64,000 bases of DNA from Halotia wernerae (GCA_034931985.1 JAYGHB010000001.1:248001-312000); one strand, 5' to 3'; positions 42,984 to 52,554 are shown, counted from the stretch's first letter. Notes: generated by a model not told the origin, from the sequence alone. Numbers and translations: made by a program.

Positions 42984-43487
42984 TCAGATATAGACGGCCA
43001 TCGAAGTGAACGCGCCGTCGCAGTTCACCAGAACGGCTTTCTTGAGGGCGATACGAAAACCGGCGCCGAAACTTTTGAGGCGGTATTCGTAACGACCGGC
43101 GTACCAGCGCGGCTCCGCGTTCTCGCGATATTCGGCGACCATGAACGCGGCGAAGACGCGCAGATCCGCATCCTCCGGCGGAACCGGATCGATCTCGATA
43201 TTCGTCACGAGATGGGTCGTGCGCGAGATCGGGATCTGGATATGGACGTCTGGGTGGCGCAGGCGCTTGACGCGCGCGGCCATCGTCACCCGGTCGTCGT
43301 AGAACAACGAGACCGCTTCCTCGGGGCTTTTCTGATCGTGGCGCGTGGGCGCCCAATAGGCGCCGTCTTCGGTGAACAATTCCGCCCATTCCTCGAAGCG
43401 CCGCTCGTCGAGCAAGCGCGCCTCGGCGAACAGGAATTGCTCGACCGCGCGGATATCGTGGCGCCGCGCCGTTTCAAGCGACAGCAT
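42984..43487 (-). CDS. Aromatic ring-hydroxylating dioxygenase, beta subunit
   Basis: Small subunit of 167 residues, SnoaL-like fold (VEQFLFAEARLLDERRFEEWAELF, then YWAPTRHD; ISRTTHLVTNIEI; ALKKAVLVNCDG). It has structural and specificity roles in alpha3beta3 Rieske oxygenases. It overlaps the alpha subunit gene by 14 bases. No ferredoxin or reductase gene is nearby, so electron supply must come from elsewhere in the genome. Confidence 0.9.
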   Translation of the reverse strand: MLSLETARRHDIRAVEQFLFAEARLLDERRFEEWAELFTEDGAYWAPTRHDQKSPEEAVSLFYDDRVTMAARVKRLRHPDVHIQIPISRTTHLVTNIEIDPVPPEDADLRVFAAFMVAEYRENAEPRWYAGRYEYRLKSFGAGFRIALKKAVLVNCDGAFTSMAVYI

Positions 43488-44811
43488 TGCCCTGCCCTCC
43501 GCACATATAGGAAACCCAATTCTCGGCGTATTGGATGCGCGAAACGAATTCCGACGTGCCCGAGCCGCGCCAGCCGCCCTCGTGCCAAGGCTCGCCCTTG
43601 CCGGGATGGCCCGCGAACATCACCCAATCGTTGCTGGTGCTGGCGAGACCGCGCTGCGCACGCTCAAATACTTCGATGTCGTCGGTCTGGATCATCGACG
43701 CGGCCGAATGCGTCGCCGCGAGCGAGCGGATCGCGGCGCGGTTATAAGCCTCGGGCGCCCCTTTGAGGGCGACCGGATAGACGCGGATCTCGGTCTTGTC
43801 GACCGCGATCGGCCGCACGACGCGCACATGCTGGCCGAAGGCCTGAAAGGTGAAGCTCGGATAGACGACGCTGTTGAAGCGATCGTATTTCAGGATCGCT
43901 TTCGTGCGCTCCTCGCCATGGCGCGCGACCAGGCGGCTCACGTAATCCTCGTAAACCGGCCCGCTGGGCAGCGTTTCGACCGGCGGGCGACCCTGATAGC
44001 CGTGGCCATAGGGAAAACCGACCACGCCGAAAGGCTCCCAATCGATCGAACGCTTGCCGTCGATCAGAATGCGCGGGCCGCCGCCATGGCGCGAAAACTG
44101 CCGGCCGTCGGCGTCGAGAGTCGAGACATGCGTATAAGTCGCGTGATGGAGATCGACGCCGTTGTCGATCTGCGTCTTCCAATTCGCGCGCACGATGTAG
44201 CGGCTGCATCCGCCGACGAATTCGATCTCGCCGTCCGGCGCGCGATCGACCAGATCGTCGATGCTGGTCTTGATGCCGTTGAGATATTCGTCGAGCGGCG
44301 GGCCGGCCGGCGACAGGCTGGCGAACACGAAACCGCGATAGATCGCCATACGCGCGACCGGCCGCAAGCCGTTATCGGGATCGGCGATCGCCGCCTTGCC
44401 GCCGTAGCTGACGGCGTTGGGCATCGAGGCGAGCGAACCGTCCGAGCGATAGGCCCAGCCGTGATACGGGCATTTGAAATGCCGCGTCGAGCCGCTTTCG
44501 GTCGCGCAGACCTGAAGCCCGCGATGCGCGCAGCGATTGGCGACGACATGGACTTTGCCGTCCGCGTCGCGCGACATGATCACCGGCTCTTTGCCGATGC
44601 GCGTGGTGACGAAATCATGCGGCTTGGGCACCTGGGAATCGTGACCGACCAGGATCCAGGCTTGGCCGAACACGCGCGCCATCTCCAACTCGAACAGGTC
44701 AGGGTCGGTATAGAGCCGGCGATGGATGCGGTCGGGACGCACCAACGCGCGGATCTCCGCCTCGCTGATTCGCGGCGTCGTCGGGGCGCAGGACTCGCGG
44801 ACATCCGTCAT
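43474..44811 (-). CDS. Rieske-type aromatic ring-hydroxylating dioxygenase, alpha subunit
   Basis: Catalytic subunit of 445 residues. Rieske ligands CAHRG and CPYHGW (about residues 94-118) bind the [2Fe-2S] cluster; the mononuclear iron ligands lie in NGVDLHHATYTH with a later aspartate, and the bridging aspartate is in IDNGVD. Activates O2 to hydroxylate an aromatic or heteroaromatic ring. The neighbours (molybdenum hydroxylase, importer, PhyH oxygenase) suggest a pathway that first hydroxylates a heterocycle by water and then by oxygen. Substrate unknown. Confidence 0.93.
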   Translation of the reverse strand: MTDVRESCAPTTPRISEAEIRALVRPDRIHRRLYTDPDLFELEMARVFGQAWILVGHDSQVPKPHDFVTTRIGKEPVIMSRDADGKVHVVANRCAHRGLQVCATESGSTRHFKCPYHGWAYRSDGSLASMPNAVSYGGKAAIADPDNGLRPVARMAIYRGFVFASLSPAGPPLDEYLNGIKTSIDDLVDRAPDGEIEFVGGCSRYIVRANWKTQIDNGVDLHHATYTHVSTLDADGRQFSRHGGGPRILIDGKRSIDWEPFGVVGFPYGHGYQGRPPVETLPSGPVYEDYVSRLVARHGEERTKAILKYDRFNSVVYPSFTFQAFGQHVRVVRPIAVDKTEIRVYPVALKGAPEAYNRAAIRSLAATHSAASMIQTDDIEVFERAQRGLASTSNDWVMFAGHPGKGEPWHEGGWRGSGTSEFVSRIQYAENWVSYMCGGQGNAVA

Positions 44812-44845
44812 CGTTCGTTTCCTTCTCCGCGTTTCATTGTCGGCG

Positions 44846-45850
44846 TCAATTCAGCACGATCGCGTTCTTGGGTTCCCACGAAACGCGCACCGTCTCGCCG
44901 GGATCGGGCAGCGTGTCGCCGGGATGGGCGTCGACCGATAGCGTGATCCCCTGCCCAACATCGACGAGCAGGCTGATATGCGTGCCGACGAAAATCCGGT
45001 CCGCAAGGCGGCCTTCGATCGTGTCGTAGCCGTTGACGGCGGCCTCCTTGGGCAGGATTCGCATCCATTCCGGGCGCACGCCGATCGCCGGGCCGCCACG
45101 ATCGGGCAGCACGTTGATCCGCCCGACGAAGGACGCCACGAAGCGTGTCGCCGGATTCATATAGATGTCGGCCGGGGCGCCGATCTGCTCGGCGCGGCCC
45201 GCATTCATCACGACGATGCGGTCGGACATCGTCATCGCTTCGGTTTGGTCGTGCGTGACGTAAAGCGTGGTGATGCCCAACGCGCGCTGGATGGCGCGCA
45301 ATTCGTGCTGCATGGATTCACGCAGTTTGAGGTCGAGGGCGCCCAGCGGCTCGTCCATCAACAGCACTTTGGGCGGGTGTGCGACCGCGCGCGCGATCGC
45401 CACGCGTTGGCGTTGGCCGCCCGACAACTCGCCCGGAAGCCGCCCGCCGAGGGACGACATCCGGACGAGCTCGAGCAATTCGCCCACGCGTTTGGCGATA
45501 GCGGCGGGTTCGGCCCCGCGCTGCTTCATGCCGAAGCCGATATTCTCGGCCACGGTCATGTGGGGAAACAGCGCGTAGTTCTGGAACACCATGCCCACGT
45601 CGCGCTTGTTCGGCGGCAACGCGACCACGTCGCGCCCGTCGATCAATACGCGCCCCGAAGTGGGATCGACGAAGCCCGCGAGGATACGCAACGTCGTCGT
45701 CTTGCCGCAGCCCGAGGGGCCGAGCAGCGTCAGGAATTCGCCCTCCCCGATCGTGAGATCGAGAGCGGCGAGCGCCGTCGTGTTGCCGTAACGACGCTCG
45801 ACTCTTTCGAAGGCAACCTTGGGCTCGAAGGCGACTTTGGGCGTGGACAT
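44846..45850 (-). CDS. ABC transporter ATP-binding protein, PotA-like (cassette 2)
   Basis: Import ATPase of 334 residues. Walker A GPSGCGKTTTLR, Q-loop VFQNYALFPHM, signature LSGGQRQRVA, Walker B VLLMDEPLGALD, switch THDQTEAM, and a TOBE-like C-terminus with IGVRPEWMRIL. A GTG at 45868 that lies just past the upstream stop could start it six codons earlier. It is 34 bases upstream of the Rieske alpha gene in the same run. Confidence 0.92.
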   Translation of the reverse strand: MSTPKVAFEPKVAFERVERRYGNTTALAALDLTIGEGEFLTLLGPSGCGKTTTLRILAGFVDPTSGRVLIDGRDVVALPPNKRDVGMVFQNYALFPHMTVAENIGFGMKQRGAEPAAIAKRVGELLELVRMSSLGGRLPGELSGGQRQRVAIARAVAHPPKVLLMDEPLGALDLKLRESMQHELRAIQRALGITTLYVTHDQTEAMTMSDRIVVMNAGRAEQIGAPADIYMNPATRFVASFVGRINVLPDRGGPAIGVRPEWMRILPKEAAVNGYDTIEGRLADRIFVGTHISLLVDVGQGITLSVDAHPGDTLPDPGETVRVSWEPKNAIVLN

Positions 45851-45871
45851 GGCGGTTTCGCGTGTCACCGG

Positions 45872-46930
45872 TTAGCGCACGACCCGGCGGTTCCAGCGCT
45901 GCACATAAGCCGCCTCGTCCACCTTGCTGAAATCGATCTGGTACATGCCCGCCAGCTCCTCCGGCTTCAAACGCAGGAATCCGTATTGCGGATCCTGGGC
46001 GAGCTTGGCCAGCGCCGTCTTGGCGACGGGCACCTGACCGCCTTCGTTGAGCGTGGCTTCCTGCATCGGCGTCGACAGGAACTGGTTGATCAGCCAATCC
46101 ACGGCGGCCGAATTCTTCGTGCCCTTGATCTTGACGAGATAGCCCTGCTTGAGCACGCCATGCTTGCCGCCGACCGGCGGGAATACGATGCCGAGATCGA
46201 CCTGGCCGCGCAGGCGCTGGACGTTACCGGCTTGCGCCGCCGCGGCCCACACGTCGCCGCCGACCAAGGCGGTCTGCAAATTCGCCGACGACGACCAGAA
46301 ATTCGCGGGCGCGATCTTGCGCACGAGGTCGAGGCCGGAATCGATGTTGATTTCGGTGCCGCCGGTTTCGCGCGTCATGCCCACGATCGCCGGCATCGCG
46401 CCGCCCGCACTGATGTCGGGCAGCGAGACCTTGCCCTTCAGCTTCGGATTGGCGAGGTCGGCATAGGATTTCGGAACCGGGATGCCCTGCTCGGCGAAGA
46501 TTTTCTTGTTGTAGATGATGCCTTCTTGGGTGATCCAGATCATCACTTTGTTCGTGTCGTACATCGACGGGTCGAGATCCTTGACGTTCGGGACCTTCGA
46601 CAGATCGATCGGCGCCAAGAAATCGCCCGCGACCAGCGACGGCAGCAGATTGTCCAGAACCTCCAGCACGTCGAACGGCGCTTCCTGGCCGCGCGCAGCG
46701 ATCAGCTTGGCCATGTTGTTGGCGGGCTGACCCAGAACGTATTCGATCTTGCCGCCTTCGGCCGCGAAGGCCTTGGCGACATGCGCGTCGACGATATCGC
46801 GCCATTTGCCGCCGAACGTGCCCAGGCGCAGCGTCACCCCGTCGAACTGTCCGGCCGAAGCCTCACCAATACCGATCAACGCGGCCAAAGCGATCGCGAT
46901 TGCACCGCGTACAATGCCCAACTTTTTCAT
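45872..46930 (-). CDS. ABC transporter periplasmic substrate-binding protein, PotD-like (cassette 2)
   Basis: Binding protein of 352 residues with a signal peptide (GAIAIALAALIGIGEASA). The mature start FDGVTLRLGTFGGKWRDIV and the word AKLIAARGQ nearly match the cassette 1 protein, so the two are paralogues with possibly related ligands. Other landmarks are WITQEGIIYNKKIFAE and DVWAAAAQAGNVQ. The start overlaps the permease stop (ATGA). Ligand unknown. Confidence 0.9.
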   Translation of the reverse strand: MKKLGIVRGAIAIALAALIGIGEASAGQFDGVTLRLGTFGGKWRDIVDAHVAKAFAAEGGKIEYVLGQPANNMAKLIAARGQEAPFDVLEVLDNLLPSLVAGDFLAPIDLSKVPNVKDLDPSMYDTNKVMIWITQEGIIYNKKIFAEQGIPVPKSYADLANPKLKGKVSLPDISAGGAMPAIVGMTRETGGTEINIDSGLDLVRKIAPANFWSSSANLQTALVGGDVWAAAAQAGNVQRLRGQVDLGIVFPPVGGKHGVLKQGYLVKIKGTKNSAAVDWLINQFLSTPMQEATLNEGGQVPVAKTALAKLAQDPQYGFLRLKPEELAGMYQIDFSKVDEAAYVQRWNRRVVR

Positions 46931-47772
46931 TCCGCCGCTCCTTTATTGATGAAAATGTCCAACCCGATCGCGCGCTGCACGATCCACACCATCGCCAGCG
47001 ACAGGATCGTCACCAGCGTCGAAATCGCCAGGATCACCGGTTCGAAATCGAACTGCATCGAATTGAAAATTTCGACCGGCAGAGTCACCAAACGCCCGCT
47101 GGTGAGGAAGACCGACATCGGCACTTCGCCGAACGAGATCATGAAGGCATAGAGCGCGCCCGCGAAAATCCCCGGCCGCATCATCGGCAAGGTCACTTGG
47201 CGCAACGTGCCCAGTGGCGTTGCGCCGAGAATGAGCGCCGCCTCCTCGATGCTCGTATCGAAACGCTGCAGGGAACTGACCAGCGTGCCGATCAGATAGG
47301 GCGTCGCCGCGAACACATGCGCCACGATCACGCCCGCGAAGGTGCTCGCCCCGTACCAGCCGGTCGCCGCGCCGATGACGTAATATGCTTGCAGGAACGC
47401 CACCCCCGCGACGACCGCCGGGATCTGCAAAGGGGCGCGCAGGATCGCCAGCACGACGGATTTGCCCCGGAACGAGCCGCGCACAATACCCATCGCGGCG
47501 GGAATGCCGATCAGGCACGCGATGACCGTCGTCGACAGCGCCACGATCAACGACACGCCAAGCGCGTTCCAGTAACGCGCCGGAATGCGCAGATAGGCTT
47601 CGATCGTGAGTTTCTCCGGCGGGAAGACGACATAGGCACGCTGGCCGTAATCGAACGACGCAAGCGCCACATAAACGACGGGCCCGAGCAGCACGAGATA
47701 GCCGAAGGCGAGGAAGATCGTCGCGGCGATACGCCGACGCAGTTTGTAGGCGGGCATGGAAAGGGCCGTCAT
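46927..47772 (-). CDS. ABC transporter permease, PotC-like (cassette 2)
   Basis: Permease of 281 residues with six helices and the EAA loop EEAALILGATPLGTLRQVTLP. The start overlaps the preceding permease stop and its stop overlaps the binding-protein start (both ATGA). Paralogue of the protein at 35054. Confidence 0.9.
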   Translation of the reverse strand: MTALSMPAYKLRRRIAATIFLAFGYLVLLGPVVYVALASFDYGQRAYVVFPPEKLTIEAYLRIPARYWNALGVSLIVALSTTVIACLIGIPAAMGIVRGSFRGKSVVLAILRAPLQIPAVVAGVAFLQAYYVIGAATGWYGASTFAGVIVAHVFAATPYLIGTLVSSLQRFDTSIEEAALILGATPLGTLRQVTLPMMRPGIFAGALYAFMISFGEVPMSVFLTSGRLVTLPVEIFNSMQFDFEPVILAISTLVTILSLAMVWIVQRAIGLDIFINKGAAE

Positions 47773-48617
47773 GTCACGATCCCCTTGCGCCCGCGCGCGA
47801 TGACCGCAACGGCGGCGACGTTGATCAGCAACACGACCATCAACAGCACCGCCGCGACCGCCGCCCCCATGCCGTAGCTGGTTTCCAGCAGCACGGTGCG
47901 TTGGACGACGATCGGCACCGTCAACACCTTGCCCGCCCCGATCAAGGCGGTGGACGAAAAGCCGCCCATATTGACGTTGAAGATCATCAACGTGCCGGCG
48001 GCGAGGCCCGGCAGGCACAGCGGCAGCACGACCTGGCGCATCACCTGCCAGCGCGAGGCGCCGTGGATCTCGGCCGCTTCCTCCAGCGAGCGCGGGATGG
48101 TGACGATCAGGCTGTAGAACAGCAGCACCGCGAAGCCGAACGTATAGTAGATGAGGCCGAGTACGACGCCCGGCAGCGTACCGACGATCGCGATGGGGCC
48201 GTCGGTCAGGCCGAACCCGGTCAGGAATTTGTTGAGCGGCCCGTTGCTGCTGAAGATCAGCAACAGGCCCAGCACCTTGATGACGATGGTGACGAAGGAC
48301 GAGGCGACGACGGCCGCAAGCAACGGCATCGACCAGCGGCCGTCCATTCGCGCGATCAGATAGGCCATCGGAAAAGCCATCAGCAGCGTCAGCACGGTCG
48401 CCGAGGCCGACACGCCGAAGGACAGCGAGAAGGCGTGGGTGAAGTATTCGTCCGTCGCGATCTCGACGAAGTTCGACAATGTCAGCGCCGGATCGAGACG
48501 ACCCAGCCCGATATCGCGATGGAGCGAGCCGCGCAGGAACGCCGCCTGCGATACGATCAGCAGCAGGCTCGACAAAACGAGCGGCGGGACCAGGATCCAA
48601 TTCCAGCGCAGCTTCAT
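47769..48617 (-). CDS. ABC transporter permease, PotB-like (cassette 2)
   Basis: Permease of 282 residues: six hydrophobic helices, periplasmic loop GSLHRDIGLGRLD, EAA loop EEAAEIHGASRWQVMRQVVLP. It lacks the N-terminal cytoplasmic extension of its cassette 1 counterpart. Its ATG overlaps the stop of the molybdenum hydroxylase large subunit (ATGA), which ties transport and catabolism into one transcript. Confidence 0.9.
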   Translation of the reverse strand: MKLRWNWILVPPLVLSSLLLIVSQAAFLRGSLHRDIGLGRLDPALTLSNFVEIATDEYFTHAFSLSFGVSASATVLTLLMAFPMAYLIARMDGRWSMPLLAAVVASSFVTIVIKVLGLLLIFSSNGPLNKFLTGFGLTDGPIAIVGTLPGVVLGLIYYTFGFAVLLFYSLIVTIPRSLEEAAEIHGASRWQVMRQVVLPLCLPGLAAGTLMIFNVNMGGFSSTALIGAGKVLTVPIVVQRTVLLETSYGMGAAVAAVLLMVVLLINVAAVAVIARGRKGIVT

Positions 48618-50977
48618 GCCGCCGCCCCCGTCGTCGCCGCGTCCACGATTTCGAGGATGCGCGAAGGTTCGATCGGCACCGCGTCGATCCGCGCGCCGAA
48701 TTCGCGTAGCGCGTCTTCGACCGCCGAGGCGATCGCCGCCGCGACGGGAATGACGCCGACTTCGCCGACACCCTTGATGCCCAGCGGGTTGTGGGGCGAC
48801 GGGCTCTCATGCATCAGGATTTCGATATCCGGCACCTCGGTCGAGGTCGGCAGCAGATAATCGGCCAGCGTGGTGCTCATCGGCTGGCCTTGATCGTCGT
48901 AGCGCATGCGCTCGTACAGCGCGTTGCCGATCCCGTGCGCCACACCGCCCTGGATCTGGCCTTCGACGATCGGCGGATTGATCAGGCGCCCGCTGTCGTT
49001 GACCACGACATAGCGCACGATGCGCACCGCACCGGTGTCGATATCGACTTCGACTTCGCACGCGTGGAAGGCGTTGGCGAAGGCCAGCGGATCGACGCGG
49101 AAATGCGTTTCGTTTTCCAGCCCCGCCCCCAAACCGGCGGGGAACGCGTAACCGGGAAGCCCGCGCAACGCCTTGGCGATCTTGCCCAAGGGAATGCCGC
49201 TTTGGGCCGGCACGCCGACGATATGCGCGTAGCCGTCGGTGATGACGATGTCGGCTTCGGCCGCTTCCAGCATGCCGGCGGCGGCTTTGATCGCTTTGGC
49301 GCGCACTTCGCGCGTGGCGAGCAACACGGACGAACCGGCCGTCACCGTCTGGCGGCTGGCGAAACCGCCGAAGCCCATCGACACGAAGCCCGTATCCCCG
49401 GTCACGACGTCGACCGCGTTGGGGCTGACATCCAGCGTATCGGCGCAGATTTGCGCCAGCGCCGTCTTCAACCCCTGCCCCATGGCGAGCGCGCCGGTAT
49501 AGACCGAGACGCGCCCATCCGGCATCACGCGCACCAAACCGGATTCGAATGGACCGCGCCCCGTGCCCTTGACCGCATGCGCGATCCCGATGCCCAAGCG
49601 CTTGCCGTGCGCGAGCGCCGCGCTACGGCGCGCGGCGAAGCCCGCGTAATCGATCGCGGCGAGGCCTTTGTCCTGGCAAGCGGGATAATCGCCGCTGTCA
49701 TAGACGATGGCGGCACCCGCGCGCGTTTTCATCGGTGTGGCGTAGGGCATCATCTCCGCGCGTACGAGATTGCGTTCGCGCACTTCCGCCCGATCAAGAC
49801 CGAGCGCTTGCGCGACGCGATCCATCAGCCGTTCCATCGCGAAACAGCCTTGCGGATAGCCCGCCCCGCGCACCGGAATGACCGGCGGCAGATTGGTGCG
49901 CGCGAGCGAAACCTCCAGCCGATAGGCCGGCACGACATAAGCCCCGGGCAACGACACGGAGGAATTGAACGGCACGTTGATGCTGTGCGGCGCGTATGCG
50001 CCTTGGTCGTGAACCAGCGTGCCGCGAATGCCCAGGATCCGCGCGTCGGCATCGACCGCGATTTCCAGCTTCCAATGCTGGTCGCGTTCCTGGATCGCGG
50101 ACACGAAATGCTCGCGCCGATCCTCGACCCATTTTACCGTGGCGCCGAGGATCTTCGCCGACGCGGCGACGGCGATATCCTCCGGGTAAACCATGTATTT
50201 GGCGCCGAAGCCGCCGCCGACATCGGGCGCGATCACGCGCACCGAATCTTCCGACAAGCCCAGCAGATGCGCCACCGTGTCGCGCAATTCATGCGACATC
50301 TGGGTCGACGACCAAATCGTCAGCAGATCGGCACCCGCATCGAAGCGCGCCAGCGTGCCGCGCCCTTCCATCGGTTGCGCGCTGCCGCGGTGCTGGACCA
50401 AATCGGTGCGGACCACATGCGCGGCCGTCGCGAAGGCCGTATCGCAATCGCCGTAGCCCGTGACGAAACGCTTGAACAGATTGTCGCGATCGCCCGCGCA
50501 GGCGACCGGCGCGTTCGCCGACAGCGCCGCAATGGGATCGACGACCGGCGGCAACGGCGCGTAGTCGACATCGACCAGATCGACCGCATCTTCGGCACGC
50601 GCGCGGCTCTCGGCGATTACGATCGCGACCGCCTCGCCCACATGCAGCACTTCGTCGCCCGGCAGGATGCGCGGCATCGCTTCGGCCGGCATCTGACCTT
50701 CGGGGAAGGCGATCGGCAGCCGCGTCGCGGTCATTACGCGCGCCAGATCGGCGCCGGTGAGGATCGCACGCACACTTTCGAGCTTCGCCGCGTCTTCCGT
50801 GTCGATCGCCGTCACACGCGCATGGGCATGCGGGCTGCGCACGAAGGCCGCGTGCAGCGTGCCCGGCAAGCCGATATCGTCGACGAAGCGCCCGCGCCCG
50901 GTTAGCAGGGCCCGGTCTTCCAGGCGCCGCAGCCGCGCCCCGATTTTGGCTTTTGGGCTTTGGATGGGGCCGGTCAT
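48614..50977 (-). CDS. Molybdenum hydroxylase large subunit (CoxL/XdhB-like)
   Basis: Xanthine dehydrogenase family molybdopterin subunit of 787 residues. The order is the family standard: AldOx/XDH hammerhead domain (about 20-130), VGGGFGAK in the first MoCo domain, VRGAGYPQG around the substrate loop, VTGDTGFVSMGFG, and catalytic glutamate in KGVGEVGVIP. It lacks the AYxCSFR-type loop of true CO dehydrogenase, so it is a form II or other hydroxylase that inserts an oxygen from water into a heteroaromatic ring, aldehyde or similar substrate. It needs MCD, which the operon at 1.6-7.9 kb could provide. Overlaps neighbours on both sides. Confidence 0.92.
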   Translation of the reverse strand: MTGPIQSPKAKIGARLRRLEDRALLTGRGRFVDDIGLPGTLHAAFVRSPHAHARVTAIDTEDAAKLESVRAILTGADLARVMTATRLPIAFPEGQMPAEAMPRILPGDEVLHVGEAVAIVIAESRARAEDAVDLVDVDYAPLPPVVDPIAALSANAPVACAGDRDNLFKRFVTGYGDCDTAFATAAHVVRTDLVQHRGSAQPMEGRGTLARFDAGADLLTIWSSTQMSHELRDTVAHLLGLSEDSVRVIAPDVGGGFGAKYMVYPEDIAVAASAKILGATVKWVEDRREHFVSAIQERDQHWKLEIAVDADARILGIRGTLVHDQGAYAPHSINVPFNSSVSLPGAYVVPAYRLEVSLARTNLPPVIPVRGAGYPQGCFAMERLMDRVAQALGLDRAEVRERNLVRAEMMPYATPMKTRAGAAIVYDSGDYPACQDKGLAAIDYAGFAARRSAALAHGKRLGIGIAHAVKGTGRGPFESGLVRVMPDGRVSVYTGALAMGQGLKTALAQICADTLDVSPNAVDVVTGDTGFVSMGFGGFASRQTVTAGSSVLLATREVRAKAIKAAAGMLEAAEADIVITDGYAHIVGVPAQSGIPLGKIAKALRGLPGYAFPAGLGAGLENETHFRVDPLAFANAFHACEVEVDIDTGAVRIVRYVVVNDSGRLINPPIVEGQIQGGVAHGIGNALYERMRYDDQGQPMSTTLADYLLPTSTEVPDIEILMHESPSPHNPLGIKGVGEVGVIPVAAAIASAVEDALREFGARIDAVPIEPSRILEIVDAATTGAAA

Positions 50978-51465
50978 GCCGCGACGCCTTTGCGCAATTG
51001 CGCCGCCGCATCGAGGGCCGCCGCCACAATGTTCTGATAGCCCGTGCAGCGGCACAGATTGCCCGAAAGCACGACGCGCAAGGTCTCGGCGTCGGGCGCT
51101 GGGTCTTCGCGCAAATAGGCCGTCAGCGTCATCAGAATGCCGGGCGTGCAGAAGCCGCATTGCAGCCCGTGCCGATCCCAGAACGCTTGTTGCAACGGGT
51201 TCAACGCGTCGTCTTGCGCCAAGCCTTCGATCGTCTCGACCGAAGTGCCGTCGGCCTGAACCGCCAGCATCAAGCAGGATCGCGCCGCCACACCATCGAC
51301 GATGATCGTGCAAGCCCCGCAGCTGCCGTGTTCGCAGCCGACATGCGTGCCGGTCAGCCCAAGATCGTGGCGCAGAAAGTCGGCGAGATGCGTGCGCGGC
51401 TCCGCCGTACCTTCGCAAGGCTTGCCGTTGACGGTCAGCGCGATAGCGGCGCGCGGCGCGGTCAT
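50974..51465 (-). CDS. Molybdenum hydroxylase [2Fe-2S] small subunit (CoxS-like)
   Basis: Iron-sulfur subunit of 163 residues. The plant-type ferredoxin cluster motif is GCEHGSCGACTIIVDG with a further cysteine in ARSCLMLA; the second cluster is in LQCGFCTPGILMT and NLCRCTGYQNIV. Passes electrons from the molybdenum centre to FAD. ATGA overlaps at both ends. The reading frame is open further upstream, but the conserved start and the overlap fix the ATG at 51465. Confidence 0.94.
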   Translation of the reverse strand: MTAPRAAIALTVNGKPCEGTAEPRTHLADFLRHDLGLTGTHVGCEHGSCGACTIIVDGVAARSCLMLAVQADGTSVETIEGLAQDDALNPLQQAFWDRHGLQCGFCTPGILMTLTAYLREDPAPDAETLRVVLSGNLCRCTGYQNIVAAALDAAAQLRKGVAA

Positions 51466-52334
51466 GCCACCCCCAAGGTCGCGCGCGACAAGGCGGCGTC
51501 GAGCGCGCGGCGCACGATCGCGGGCGCCAAGCGCCGGCGATAGGCGGCGGGCGCTTGCGGATCGTCGAGCGGATCGATGTCCTGCGTCGCTTGCGCGGCC
51601 GCCGCGATGCGCGCCGCATCCGGCCGGATGCCGGTCAACAGCGTCTCGGCTTGAGACAAGCGCAACGGTGTGGGCGCCAAGCCGCCGATCGCGATGGCGA
51701 TGCGCGAAACGGCGCCATCGGCCGTCCGCTCGACCAACACGCCGCAAGCGACGATCGCGAAATCGCCGTGGCGGCGTGCGAACTCCACGAAGGCACTGCC
51801 ATGGCCCGCGCGCCAGACCGGAAAGGCGATCGCGGTCAGCATCTCGTCGCCGTCCAGCGACGGCGTCAGCAAGCCGGCGGGAAAATCGGCCATCGCGATG
51901 TCGCGCGCGCCGCGTGTGCTCTCGACGCGCAAGCGCGCTTCGTGCGCCAATGCGACGACCGGCAACTCCGCCGCCGGATCGAGATGGCAAAGACTGCCGC
52001 CGATCGTACCACGCCCGCGCGTGGCGACATGGCCGATTTGCGCGATCGCTTCGGCCATCAATGGCAAGCGCGCGGCGATCGCCGGCGATTTTTCAAGGTC
52101 GCGCTGGCGCGTCATCGCGCCGATCACGACTTCGGCGGGCGCTTCGACGATTCCGGCCAGATCGACGATCCGGTTGATATCGATCAGATCGTCGGGCTGC
52201 GCCACGCGGAAGTTCAGCATCGGCATCAGCGATTGCCCGCCCGCGAGAATTCGCGCCGACGGCAACGTTGCGAGCAGCCCCAGCGCTTCGACCCGCGAGT
52301 TCGGGCGGTGATAGCGGAACGGCGGCGCTTTCAT
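51462..52334 (-). CDS. Molybdenum hydroxylase FAD subunit (CoxM-like)
   Basis: FAD-binding subunit of 290 residues: N-terminal PCMH fold with ILAGGQSLMPMLNFR and TRGRGTIGGSLCHLDPAAELP, followed by the CO dehydrogenase flavoprotein C-terminal domain (FVEFARRHGDFAIVA). First gene of the M-S-L order typical of CO dehydrogenase-type enzymes and of the ten-gene run. A sigma-54-like promoter faces it at 52419-52403. Confidence 0.93.
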   Translation of the reverse strand: MKAPPFRYHRPNSRVEALGLLATLPSARILAGGQSLMPMLNFRVAQPDDLIDINRIVDLAGIVEAPAEVVIGAMTRQRDLEKSPAIAARLPLMAEAIAQIGHVATRGRGTIGGSLCHLDPAAELPVVALAHEARLRVESTRGARDIAMADFPAGLLTPSLDGDEMLTAIAFPVWRAGHGSAFVEFARRHGDFAIVACGVLVERTADGAVSRIAIAIGGLAPTPLRLSQAETLLTGIRPDAARIAAAAQATQDIDPLDDPQAPAAYRRRLAPAIVRRALDAALSRATLGVA

Positions 52335-52402
52335 GACGACAAAAACATCCCTCCTCCCGACGCGACGATGTGCTCGCCGCCGCGTCGGAACAGCGGGGTA
52401 CT

Positions 52403-52419
52403 CCGCAAGGAGCATGCCA
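52403..52419 (-). promoter_or_regulatory. Sigma-54 (-24/-12) promoter candidate for the ten-gene catabolic operon
   Basis: Read on the minus strand: TGGCATGCTCCTTGCGG, GG at 52418-52417 and GC at 52406-52405, ten bases between. It lies 70 bases before the ATG at 52334. Confidence 0.6.
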
Positions 52420-52554
52420 TCGCTTCGGCGTGTTCCCGAAGCATCGGCAAGGCCCGTGGAAGCGCCTTAAAACCCTACTGAATGATGAATGCAAAAATCG
52501 ATTTATCTATTTCATGCAGGTATTTAGTTTACTTAAAGCAGGCGTTTCTTGGCG

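Noticed and set aside
50978..51619. Upstream extension of the molybdenum hydroxylase large subunit
   Set aside because: The extension is an out-of-frame shadow of the [2Fe-2S] subunit gene; the ATG at 50977 overlaps the previous stop and starts a standard CoxL N-terminus.
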